21,638 nt of DNA from a virus. Each line of letters begins with the position of its first letter. Position 1 is the first letter of the stretch. Positions 16,238 to 21,638 of this stretch are shown in pieces. The notes beneath the pieces are model-generated. The model saw nothing but the letters and a program-made list of their open reading frames with translations. It had not been told where the DNA came from and did no database searches. The position numbers and the translations under genes are program-made. The stretch covers positions 1 through 21,638 of the IMG/VR virus record IMGVR_UViG_3300027834_000031. One strand, given 5' to 3'.

Positions 16238-16723
16238 CTAGGCGGCCGCTTCAGGCTTTAGCTCGGAAAGCTGCTTGCGGGCATCCTCGACCGCCTCTTT
16301 CAGAGCGTCGCGCTTTTCTTCCAGTCGCTTCTCCATGCGCGGCGCTGCCGTGGTCATTCGCTTGGGCAGCTTCACCTTCGCCTTAGCCATGCGCTTTTGA
16401 AATGCACTCCGGCCCTGATCCATGGCTCGTATGATTTCGCCGATTGCCTTGGCATGGTCGTCCTGGTTGGCCATAGGTATAACCTTGCGGTTTAGCATGA
16501 CTTGGTAGATATCACCCGGTCGCTTAATGCGCAGCTTGACCACTTGGCTGTCGCTAAACGTGATACTGATTTCCCGGTAACTGACGCCGCTTGCGCGCTT
16601 GATGCGCGGATCCACGTCAACGCTCACGACATTGGCGCCCGCACGCTTGAAATACTTTTCGAGCACCTTTACCGACTTGTCTTTTTGCGTCAGATCATCA
16701 AACGAAAATAGTAGTTTTGCCAT
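16238..16723 (-). CDS. Small basic coiled-coil protein, possibly Dar-associated (161 aa)
   Basis: The N-terminal two thirds form a compact alpha/beta region (FKRAGANVVSVDVDPRIKRA, YREISITFSDSQVVKLRIK, PGDIYQVMLNRKVIPMANQ). The last third is a lysine-rich stretch (KRMAKAKVKLPKRM) followed by a long charged helix (KRLEEKRDALKEAVEDARKQ). It does not look like a standard tail protein. From memory, proteins with the signature 'GDIYQV.LN.K..P..NQDDH' occur next to DarA-type polyvalent genes in other phages, so I suspect it belongs to the Dar-like module, but I cannot confirm this here. ATG 16723 has AAGGAG eight bases upstream, overlapping the spike-gene stop codon. Confidence 0.6.
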   Translation of the reverse strand: MAKLLFSFDDLTQKDKSVKVLEKYFKRAGANVVSVDVDPRIKRASGVSYREISITFSDSQVVKLRIKRPGDIYQVMLNRKVIPMANQDDHAKAIGEIIRAMDQGRSAFQKRMAKAKVKLPKRMTTAAPRMEKRLEEKRDALKEAVEDARKQLSELKPEAAA

Positions 16724-16735
16724 TTGGCGGACTCC

Positions 16736-17206
16736 TTAGTTGAGGTTGATCATGCTGGCTAGCTGTGTGATATCGCCTGGCGTTAAGGTGACCGTTGAGC
16801 TGCCCACTTGCAGCGTGATGCTGTCTTTGGCACTGACGTGTACCAGCCCGCCCGACTGCAGGCGCATCTCGGCATCTGTCAGCAACTGCATGTTGGCGTG
16901 GTGCCAGCGTCGCCAGCCGGTGTCGTTGCCAACGGTAGGGTTTCGCCAGCCGGTGATAAGCGGATAGCGCGGATCGCCCTGAATGAACTCTACCCACACC
17001 TTGTCGCCCCCTAATATCTCAATCTCGGTCATGGTCTCATGCCGGGATTTGTCGCCAATGGGGTACTCAATCTCGGCAACAAGGCCGCTCTCAGCCCCGT
17101 CAGTGATGCCGGGTATGTTGACCGTGCACGTTCGTGACGCACCATCGTAGCTCTCAATCACCGCTGGCCACTTGCCCGACAGCAGCCCGCTGCCATTAGC
17201 GCTCAT
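16736..17206 (-). CDS. Baseplate spike protein, gpV/gp45-like (156 aa)
   Basis: Residues ~10-100 fit the OB-fold domain of contractile-tail spike proteins (P2 gpV, Mu gp45, T4 gp5 N-terminal domain): WPAVIESYDGASRTCTVNIP, EIEILGGDKVWVEFIQGDP and RYPLITGWRN. The C-terminal ~50 residues are a short beta-helix-like stretch of alternating hydrophobics (GLVHVSAKDSITLQVGSSTVT) that would form the trimeric needle. It follows the hub-like gene and precedes the PAAR tip gene by two genes, the usual functional grouping. I chose ATG 17206 because it overlaps the hub stop as ATGA and has GGAGG eight bases upstream; a TTG seven codons earlier is less likely. Confidence 0.8.
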   Translation of the reverse strand: MSANGSGLLSGKWPAVIESYDGASRTCTVNIPGITDGAESGLVAEIEYPIGDKSRHETMTEIEILGGDKVWVEFIQGDPRYPLITGWRNPTVGNDTGWRRWHHANMQLLTDAEMRLQSGGLVHVSAKDSITLQVGSSTVTLTPGDITQLASMINLN

Positions 17207-18102
17207 CGCTCCCACCTCCCCAGCCAAACGCGCGTGAACTGCTCATTTTCGCCACCATCGGCACTGGGTGCGAACAGGCTGGCGACCGTCATGGCGACCA
17301 GGGGCTCTCCCCCGATAACGCCGATCAGGTCACCCGCCGCAATCTCTTGGGTGTATTTCAGTCGTGTGGTTTTAGTCAGCACCAGGCAGCCGGTCATGTT
17401 GCGCAGTGAAATAGCATTAGCGCCTGGCTGATAGCGCGCGGTACGCGCCTTGCCGCGATTGCCGTAAACAAATTCGCCATCGGCATCGACGCTATAAAAC
17501 GTGGGTATATCGTGACGCTCTAAAAAACCTGATTGCACGTCATCAGAGGCGGAATCAACGATCTCCTCGATCGGCTCTTGATCAAACAACGATCCCAGCG
17601 CAATAAACGCCAGCCTCCCATCCCGCCACCGCACTACGCCGCCCGCCTCCTGAAGCGCGCGCGCAATATGATAGGTGTGCGCTTCGCCAGCCAAGCACGT
17701 AAACCGCGGTACAGCGAAGTCGCCCTCAATGCCGCGCAAGGTGGCCCCGCACGCGCGGTAAATGTCAGAAAGCGTCGCGTTATGCTTGATAACGGCGCGC
17801 TCTTTGATAAAAGCAACTGGCGTCACCGGCTTTAGCGTGGCAACCAAGCGAACGTAGCCCGCCATGCTCTCGCCTTGCATGCGCGCCTGCTGGATATGCT
17901 CACTCTTAATAATCTCCAGCTCATCACCGCCGTAGGTAGTGATAGAGCGCCCCTCGGCAAACTCAGCCACGGTGTCGGTATCGACACGGATGTCGGCTTC
18001 TAGCGTCAGTGGTATGGGTACCAAGTCAGAACGAAGCACCGCGCGGCGAATAAAGTCACCCCTTATCCGCTGGTCGCCATTTTCACCGAAGTAGAGTTCC
18101 AC
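17203..18102 (-). CDS. Baseplate hub-like protein (299 aa)
   Basis: A 299-aa soluble protein with no membrane segment. It opens with MELYFGENGDQRIRGDFIRR and a beta-rich first domain (LVPIPLTLEADIRVDTD), has a central helical segment (TYHIARALQEAGGVVRWRDG) and ends with beta segments (TTRLKYTQEIAAGDLIGVIG) and RVWLGRWER. The size, the position directly before the spike gene and the overall pattern match hub proteins of the gp27/Mu gp44/P2 gpD type, which hold the spike at the centre of the baseplate. The call rests mainly on order. The start is a GTG at 18102 with a poor SD, one codon-length after the preceding stop, which points to coupling. Confidence 0.55.
   Translation of the reverse strand: MELYFGENGDQRIRGDFIRRAVLRSDLVPIPLTLEADIRVDTDTVAEFAEGRSITTYGGDELEIIKSEHIQQARMQGESMAGYVRLVATLKPVTPVAFIKERAVIKHNATLSDIYRACGATLRGIEGDFAVPRFTCLAGEAHTYHIARALQEAGGVVRWRDGRLAFIALGSLFDQEPIEEIVDSASDDVQSGFLERHDIPTFYSVDADGEFVYGNRGKARTARYQPGANAISLRNMTGCLVLTKTTRLKYTQEIAAGDLIGVIGGEPLVAMTVASLFAPSADGGENEQFTRVWLGRWER
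17215..17219 (-). promoter_or_regulatory. Shine-Dalgarno site deciding the spike start
   Basis: GGAGG with eight bases to ATG 17206, inside the end of the hub-like gene. It supports the inner ATG over the upstream TTG at 17227. Confidence 0.75.
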
Positions 18103-18105
18103 GGG

Positions 18106-18480
18106 TCACACCGTCACGATAGGAAGGAAAAACACGCGGCGCGGTAGATCGGCCTCCATTTGCATGATTTCACCGCCAACCTCGGAGCTTGAGCGCCCAA
18201 ACACGTCAGCACCCATGCCGCGCGTAGCCTCCATTTGCAGCGCCGTTTCACGCTCCACGTAGAGTATGAACAGCGGGCGAATTTCGGCCCACTCCGACAA
18301 AGTAATTTCAAGGCTGCCGTCAATATCAGCACCCTCAACCAGGTGGGTTAGCTCTGCAAAGCCTGCGTAGAACGATACCGCCGCCACGGCCTGAGCCGTG
18401 ACGGAATCAATGGGTAGAATGTTGGCAGCGCCGCGCTCATTATCGGCGAAGCGCTGAACCAAGGCGGTCAGCGTGGCCAT
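18106..18480 (-). CDS. Unrecognised tail/baseplate-region protein (124 aa)
   Basis: No family recognised. The protein starts MATLTALVQRFADNERGAAN, has an alanine-rich helical middle (TAQAVAAVSFYAGFAELTHL), a segment with LSEWAEIRPLFILYVERETALQ and ends in a beta-like hydrophobic tail (RRVFFLPIVTV). The hydrophobic stretches are too short or too interrupted to be clear membrane spans. It is locked to the gene before it by a TAATG overlap and lies 3 nt before the hub-like gene. I infer a small tail-completion or baseplate component. Confidence 0.55.
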   Translation of the reverse strand: MATLTALVQRFADNERGAANILPIDSVTAQAVAAVSFYAGFAELTHLVEGADIDGSLEITLSEWAEIRPLFILYVERETALQMEATRGMGADVFGRSSSEVGGEIMQMEADLPRRVFFLPIVTV

Positions 18481-18980
18481 TAGCGATAATCCGAGCTATT
18501 GCCTTCCACGATTTCACCGAAGTAATGGAAGAACATGGTACCGGCAAACGTCAGCACCTGGCTGCGGTTCTCCCAGTCACGATCGGGGTCATCAATCTGC
18601 AGGAATGCGTCGGTAATGCGCTTGTAGCGCAGGTAGCGTTCAGGCGTGCCCTCGTAAATCTTGGCGTTGAACGTGCCGCCGTTGGCGATGATATCCACCA
18701 GCATTTGATCAATACTGCCAGCGGTCACCTCCATGAAGGTCACGGCCCCTTGGTGGTTCACGCGAACCTGTTGAGGTTCCCAGGCAGAGGCGCCCATCGG
18801 TGTAGGAACCTCAATTTCGCCTTGGGTCGCCACATTGGGCCACGGACATTGGCGGGCTAGCAGGTAGTTTTGCTCAAAGCCTTCAATCTCAAACGTGAAG
18901 TCAGAGTTAACGGCCTTTAGGCCCATGGCCTTGGTCTGGTCGTAGAACCCCTTTAGATAGGCGGCATTGGATACGGTCAT
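18480..18980 (-). CDS. Tail-tube-like protein (166 aa)
   Basis: A 166-aa soluble protein with features of tail-tube monomers of contractile tails: a helical start (YLKGFYDQTKAMGLKAV), then a beta-rich body SDFTFEIEGFEQNYLLARQC, P-rich turn (WPNVATQGEIEVPTPMG), VRVNHQGAVTFMEVTAGSID and a C-terminal LTFAGTMFFHYFGEIV. The length fits tube proteins. The call is by resemblance and position, with moderate confidence; a baseplate tube-fold protein is the alternative. I chose ATG 18980 over the upstream in-frame start at 19022 because AGTGAGAG lies just upstream and the extra 14 residues look like non-coding leader. It is the first gene after the lysis block. Confidence 0.5.
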   Translation of the reverse strand: MTVSNAAYLKGFYDQTKAMGLKAVNSDFTFEIEGFEQNYLLARQCPWPNVATQGEIEVPTPMGASAWEPQQVRVNHQGAVTFMEVTAGSIDQMLVDIIANGGTFNAKIYEGTPERYLRYKRITDAFLQIDDPDRDWENRSQVLTFAGTMFFHYFGEIVEGNSSDYR

Positions 18981-19109
18981 AGCGAAGCTCTCACTTGGTG
19001 GAAATGAGCCATGGCGTACCACGGCCTGAGTGCAAATCGTATCGCCTCACATCACGCAGGAAGCGTCATTTTTCCCTGCCGAAAGGCGGCATAAGGCTGC
19101 CAAAGGCTG
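18981..19109 (-). other. Non-coding gap between lysis and tail blocks
   Basis: About 130 bp separate the Rz1 stop from the tail-tube-like start, the largest gap in the window and a likely place for a promoter or processing site. It holds a tandem 10-bp repeat next to the Rz1 stop and a small TGCCG/CGGCA stem at about 19077-19091. I see no T-run for a terminator and no -35/-10 pair I would defend. Confidence 0.5.
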
Positions 19110-19110
19110 C
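19081..19110. repeat. Three tandem 10-bp units
   Basis: On the + strand the units are GAAAGGCGGC, ATAAGGCTGC and CAAAGGCTGC, sharing the core AAGGC(G/T)GC. They end at the first base of the Rz1 stop codon and lie fully in the non-coding gap. They could be a protein-binding array or a slipped-replication remnant. Confidence 0.6.
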
Positions 19111-19364
19111 TAATGGGTAGTTTTGATAATGTCTTCCAGGCGCTCAACATGCTTTATTAGCGTCGCATCGCGCACCGCAAGCCCTTCATAAGCCTCGTCG
19201 GACAAACACTGCATCTCGTCGCTAGGCATTAGGGGTAGATTCGGCCTGTCGGGAAGGGGTAGCGGATCCTGCAAGAAAACGGTCTCAGTCTTCGTCGCGC
19301 ACCCAGCCAGACTCAAAATGATCACGCTGGCCACTGCGAGCTTCATTGCGGACGCTTTCAACAT
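19110..19364 (-). CDS. Rz1-like: o-spanin lipoprotein, Rz1-like (84 aa)
   Basis: The N-terminus is a lipoprotein signal peptide: basic start MLKASAMK, hydrophobic LAVASVIILS and lipobox LAGC, with the Cys as the expected lipidated residue. After it comes a proline-rich stretch (LQDPLPLPDRPNLPLMPSD) and a short C-terminal helix (DATLIKHVERLEDIIK). Outer-membrane o-spanins join inner-membrane i-spanins to fuse the two membranes in the last step of Gram-negative lysis. ATG 19364 is chosen because AAGGGG lies six bases upstream (19371-19376) and because it leaves a clean signal peptide; a longer frame upstream lacks this. The gene starts inside the Rz-like gene in another frame and overlaps it by 80 nt. 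Confidence 0.85.
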   Translation of the reverse strand: MLKASAMKLAVASVIILSLAGCATKTETVFLQDPLPLPDRPNLPLMPSDEMQCLSDEAYEGLAVRDATLIKHVERLEDIIKTTH

Positions 19365-19575
19365 GCCTATCCCCTTCTGCTTTGGCGTTTGCGCTGGCGT
19401 TATCCGCCGCTTGGCGCTGCTCAATTCGTTCTTCAGACGTATCAGCACGGCGCTTTTGCTTCTCCGCGCGCTCTGTAGCCGCTTCACTCTTGCGCTGGGC
19501 GCCTTTCAGCAGCACCCCCAGCACCAAGGCAACAAAGCCCATAACGGCTGCCAGTAATTGCCAAATCTTGCTCAT
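19285..19575 (-). CDS. Rz-like: i-spanin, Rz-like (96 aa)
   Basis: One N-terminal transmembrane segment (residues ~5-24, LLAAVMGFVALVLGVLL) is followed by a long, highly charged coiled-coil region (RKSEAATERAEKQKRRADTS and further), the usual shape of an inner-membrane i-spanin. It would pair in the periplasm with the Rz1-like lipoprotein encoded within its 3' end. It is short for the family. The ATG at 19575 overlaps the stop of the gene before it as ATGA and has a GGAGG-type SD. The pairing and overlap with Rz1 are what make the call firm. Confidence 0.85.
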   Translation of the reverse strand: MSKIWQLLAAVMGFVALVLGVLLKGAQRKSEAATERAEKQKRRADTSEERIEQRQAADNASANAKAEGDRHVESVRNEARSGQRDHFESGWVRDED

Positions 19576-19859
19576 GGTCGCCTTCCTCCGCGATTATCCA
19601 GCATGGCTAGCCCGCTATCGGCCATATAACCGAAACCAAACGCGGCCATTGCCGTTACGTCACCCGAATCAAACAAGTAGCCCATCGCGGCTGCGCTGCC
19701 CGCGACCCCAAGCGCTGTGCGATAAGGGCGCGACAAGACAAAGCCGACCAGGCCTATTTGCTCACCCGACGCCCTTAGCTCAACCACCTTTTTCAGCAGA
19801 TGGACCAAGTGACCAAGCGCGGCCATCATGACCCCCATTACCACCAGTGCAGGCGTCAT
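19572..19859 (-). CDS. Small membrane protein of the lysis cassette, holin-like (95 aa)
   Basis: About three hydrophobic segments are visible: residues ~2-18 (TPALVVMGVMMAALGHL), ~37-65 including GVAGSAAAMGYLF, and ~67-86 (VTAMAAFGFGYMADSGLAML), ending in a basic tail (RGGRRP). Position between the endolysin and the spanins makes a lysis role likely, such as holin, antiholin or membrane regulator, but I do not recognise the family. The ATG at 19859 overlaps the endolysin stop as ATGA, and AAGGAGG lies four bases upstream, so it should be well translated. Confidence 0.6.
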   Translation of the reverse strand: MTPALVVMGVMMAALGHLVHLLKKVVELRASGEQIGLVGFVLSRPYRTALGVAGSAAAMGYLFDSGDVTAMAAFGFGYMADSGLAMLDNRGGRRP

Positions 19860-20656
19860 GCTGCCTCCTTGAGCGTTTCGCTATGGGCATCGAAAGCATC
19901 CGACATACGACCGTGGTAGTTATGCTTTGCATAAGCAGGGCCGTTATAGATGCGCGCGAAGGTTGCCCAGTCCAGGCTTTTCAGCGCGCGGTGCAGGCGT
20001 GGATCTGCCTCGATGAACGCGGCGAACATTTCAAGCTGCGCGCCTTCGCTATCGTTGGCAGCCGCCTCCATCGCTTGGGGAGACTCAAAGCCTAGCGTTG
20101 CGTAATGGTGACCCATGATCTGAAATAGGCCCCACGATGCCGCACTGATAGCGCTTGCCTCATCAACTTGTCGGGCCAAATGGAGACGATCGTACTCAGC
20201 TTCGCCGCCTCTGTAGCCACCCGGCGTGCTGTTAATGATGTCGGGCAAATACTTGCTTAAAAGGTCGGCATCGCGCCCAATGCCTTCTAGGTTGCGGCGC
20301 ATGACGTGGCGCTCGAATAGAATCACCGCACGCCCATCGCTTAAGAAGCCGCTACCATTGGACTCAACTTCATTGGCAGCCATTACGGCAGCCACCTCGA
20401 CATTCAGGCGATCGGCAATGCGCTCAATGTCGCGCTGGCTAAGCCGTTTAATCTTGACCTTGCCAGTACCTGACAGTGCTTCCAGCGTTTTAGGCCCTGC
20501 TATGCCATCAGCCACCAGGTCGTTACGCTTTTGAAAGGCCTGCACGGCACGCTTAGTTGCTGGGCCAAAATCACCATCAACGTCATCGCCAGTAAAGCCC
20601 AGGCTGCGCTGTAGCTTGAGCACTGCCTTGCCCTCGTCACCTCGCCGTAAGATCAT
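19856..20656 (-). CDS. Endolysin: peptidoglycan-binding domain plus N-acetylmuramidase domain (266 aa)
   Basis: Residues ~4-62 form a PG_binding_1 domain (LRRGDEGKAVLKLQRSLGF, DGDFGPATKRAVQAFQK, VADGIAGPKTLEAL). Residues ~75-262 match the phage N-acetylmuramidase domain formerly called DUF3380: AANEVESNGSGFLSDGR with the candidate catalytic Glu in EVES (residues 96-98), ILFERHVM, SASWGLFQIMGHHYATLGF and FARIYNGPAYAKHNYH. It cleaves the glycan strand of the cell wall at lysis. No signal peptide is seen, so it should need a holin for release. The ATG at 20656 lies inside the end of the holin-like gene with an AGGG SD upstream. This modular order (binding domain first) is usual in phages of Gram-negative hosts. 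Confidence 0.9.
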   Translation of the reverse strand: MILRRGDEGKAVLKLQRSLGFTGDDVDGDFGPATKRAVQAFQKRNDLVADGIAGPKTLEALSGTGKVKIKRLSQRDIERIADRLNVEVAAVMAANEVESNGSGFLSDGRAVILFERHVMRRNLEGIGRDADLLSKYLPDIINSTPGGYRGGEAEYDRLHLARQVDEASAISAASWGLFQIMGHHYATLGFESPQAMEAAANDSEGAQLEMFAAFIEADPRLHRALKSLDWATFARIYNGPAYAKHNYHGRMSDAFDAHSETLKEAA

Positions 20657-20945
20657 GATGCACCCTCATTAGTGTGGCCACGTTCCCGCGCGCACGAAGC
20701 GTCAAGACGCAAAACATCAGCGCTAAAGCGCTTTGAAAAATACTGATATCCGGCTTGAAAAATACGATCTCTAACCCGGCGCACAAGAAGGTGCCTACAA
20801 GGGCGCTGGCCAACAGCGACACATGCCGCTTGTAGCGCAAGCTGCCACGCCGAAAGAGGACTAACCGCAGCGCAGCGATAAAGTAGCTAAACGCCGCGAC
20901 CGTGGGTGCGATAGTTTGAATGAACGCTGCCTCAGCCATTGCCAT
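20637..20945 (-). CDS. Putative 3-TM holin (102 aa)
   Basis: A small protein with three hydrophobic segments: ~8-27 (IAPTVAAFSYFIAALRLVLF), a middle one after RYKRHVSLLASALVGTFLCA and one near the C-terminus (FQSALALMFCVLTLRARGN). The pattern 'ALRLVLFRRG..RYKRH' and the ending 'LTLRARGNVATL' is the one I know from the three-TM phage holin family (Phage_holin_3 type). Such holins form the timed membrane lesions that let the endolysin out. I chose ATG 20945 (MAMAEAAF) because GAGG lies six bases upstream; GTG 20957 and ATG 20951 and 20939 are other in-frame options. It overlaps the gene before it by 14 nt and the endolysin by 20 nt. Confidence 0.75.
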   Translation of the reverse strand: MAMAEAAFIQTIAPTVAAFSYFIAALRLVLFRRGSLRYKRHVSLLASALVGTFLCAGLEIVFFKPDISIFQSALALMFCVLTLRARGNVATLMRVHHDLTAR

Positions 20946-21315
20946 TGTCATCCTCACCTGCCTTTCCTTTTCGGCGATCTAGCCACGTCGAAACATCCAG
21001 CTTATCGACGTACTTAATGAGTTTTAGCGACAGCGGCACTATCACAATGGCCCCCACAAACCCGCCAGTGCCGTCATGCGTTACTGGCGTTTGGGCAATA
21101 ATCTCAGGGGCCATCAAGTAGCCACACAGCGCCGAAAACAATAACGCGCCGATGCGCTGCCACGCCCTTAGGTCATTCTTGCTATAGGCCACCAGTCCCG
21201 CCCCCAATGCAGCCCCCATAAGGGAGCTGGCATTGATCCATGGCAGCAAGGCTGCAAGGCCTATCCCGGTCGCCGTCATCGTTGCCGCCGCTGCGCTAGT
21301 CGCTGGTTCTGCCAC
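20932..21315 (-). CDS. Holin-like membrane protein (127 aa)
   Basis: Three hydrophobic segments (~13-33 with GIGLAALLPWI, ~47-70 with IGALLFSALCGYLMAPEI and ~86-105 with GFVGAIVIVPLSLKLI) end in a highly charged tail (WLDRRKGKAGEDDNGNG). The N-terminal ATSAAAATMTATG and APEIIA segments look like a family of putative phage holins seen in phages of Pseudomonas and Burkholderia, but I am not certain. Two adjacent holin-like genes suggest a holin/antiholin pair. The start is a GTG at 21315 with AGGAGG four bases upstream; the first ATG in frame lacks an SD. Confidence 0.65.
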   Translation of the reverse strand: MAEPATSAAAATMTATGIGLAALLPWINASSLMGAALGAGLVAYSKNDLRAWQRIGALLFSALCGYLMAPEIIAQTPVTHDGTGGFVGAIVIVPLSLKLIKYVDKLDVSTWLDRRKGKAGEDDNGNG

Positions 21316-21357
21316 ATTGCCTCCTATTGCGCATGGCTGGACACCTCATGACGTCTT

Positions 21358-21600
21358 TCAGCGACGCCCCAGTGATGCCACCGTTTTTACTATTGCGCCG
21401 CAGGCGCGTATGACCCCGTTAAGGCGATCGTTTACCGCTGCCTGCAGCTTTAGCTCTTGTTCCTTCCCTTTGCGCCACTCTGCGTGGGCCTTGCCCTCAA
21501 AGAAGGCTTCAACCTCGCTGTGCGTCATCTGTAGCGCTTCGGGAAGCGATGTAGACGAATATAGGGTGAGGCTATGCGCTAGATACCGCTGATTTTCCAC
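21358..21600 (-). CDS. Unrecognised small phage protein (up to 80 aa)
   Basis: No family recognised. The protein is helical and charged in the middle (HSEVEAFFEGKAHAEWRKGK) with a mildly hydrophobic, basic end (VIRACGAIVKTVASLGRR). The longest defensible start is GTG 21600; ATG 21528 would give 56 residues. Neither has a good SD. The frame is open upstream to the window edge, so the true gene could be longer or could be reached by frameshifting from the gene before it, which it overlaps by 29 nt. A tail-assembly-chaperone-like role is one possibility, with weak support. Confidence 0.5.
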   Translation of the reverse strand: MENQRYLAHSLTLYSSTSLPEALQMTHSEVEAFFEGKAHAEWRKGKEQELKLQAAVNDRLNGVIRACGAIVKTVASLGRR

Positions 21601-21638
21601 CCAGGTACTTCGCGAGGTCGGTGATGCAGGCGCTAACT
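21572..21638 (-). CDS. C-terminal end of an upstream gene (partial)
   Basis: From the right window edge a frame reads SACITDLAKYLGGKSAVSSA and stops with TAG at 21572-21574. Only about 21 codons are visible, so no function can be given, but the composition looks like a genuine protein end. It overlaps the start of the small gene after it. Confidence 0.45.
   Translation of the reverse strand, partial: VSACITDLAKYLGGKSAVSSA

Noticed and set aside
18981-19060. Possible promoter before the tail-tube-like gene (TACGAT-like -10 near 19038-19043)
   Set aside because: No acceptable -35 at 16-18 bp; only a partial TGAC match at the wrong distance.
19077-19091. Possible terminator stem TGCCG/CGGCA after Rz1
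   Set aside because: The stem is only 5 bp, and in the direction of transcription it is followed by GGGAAAAATG and not by a T-run.
21358-21600. Programmed -1 frameshift site for the small gene at the right edge
   Set aside because: The GGTGGAAAATCA stretch does not form an X XXY YYZ heptamer in the correct frame, and the offset between frames is +1/-2, so I do not annotate it.
1-21638. Numerous long open frames on the + strand, for example around 303-797, 972-1835, 6771-7692 and 14655-15203
   Set aside because: They lie opposite well-supported minus-strand genes, have low-complexity Arg/Pro/Ser-rich translations, lack SD sites and match no family. They follow from the codon bias of the true genes.
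1-21638. CRISPR array, tRNA genes, insertion sequences, att sites
   Set aside because: No regularly spaced repeats, cloverleaf-like stretches, transposase frames or terminal repeats were found on reading both strands.

Overview
The window is a stretch of a tailed-phage genome, either a free phage or a prophage, with a contractile-tail (myovirus-like) baseplate. Every gene I can support lies on the minus strand, so transcription runs from right to left. Genes are packed tightly, with stop/start overlaps of the ATGA or TAATG type and good Shine-Dalgarno (SD) sites. I see no tRNA, rRNA, CRISPR array, insertion sequence, integrase or bacterial housekeeping gene. The DNA is moderately GC-rich and the proteins are rather acidic. 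That would suit a halophilic gammaproteobacterial host such as a Halomonas relative, but the host is a guess from composition only.

In transcription order, the right end (about 21638 to 19110) holds the tail end of an unseen gene, a small unknown protein and a lysis cassette. The cassette has two holin-like membrane proteins, an endolysin (peptidoglycan-binding domain plus muramidase domain), a third small membrane protein and an overlapping Rz/Rz1 spanin pair. After a gap of about 130 bp comes a tail/baseplate block (18980 to 15464): a tail-tube-like protein, an unknown protein, a hub-like protein, a gpV/gp45-type spike, two proteins without a clear family and a PAAR spike-tip protein.

The centre (15367 to 5262) is filled by two very large 'polyvalent' proteins related to the Dar anti-restriction proteins of phage P1. 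The first (1217 aa) joins a DarA-type N-terminal domain, a DdrB/ParB-like domain and an inorganic-pyrophosphatase-like domain. The second (2145 aa) joins an adenine-N6-methylase-like domain to an SNF2-type helicase, the architecture of DarB. In P1 such proteins are carried in the virion and enter the cell with the DNA to protect it from restriction. Here they sit between the spike tip and the portal genes, which fits a virion-borne role.

The left end (5260 to 1) holds a small unknown protein, the portal protein, a tube/baseplate-like protein and the start of a tape-measure protein. The tape measure has a striking run of tryptophans every 11 residues and carries a GH19-type lysozyme domain at its visible C-terminal end; it is cut by the window edge.

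Points worth a second look are the Dar-like module inside the morphogenesis operon, a 13-nt-arm inverted repeat that would bury the SD site of the first Dar-like gene, the tryptophan ladder plus lysozyme in the tape measure, and a small coiled-coil protein that may belong to the Dar module.
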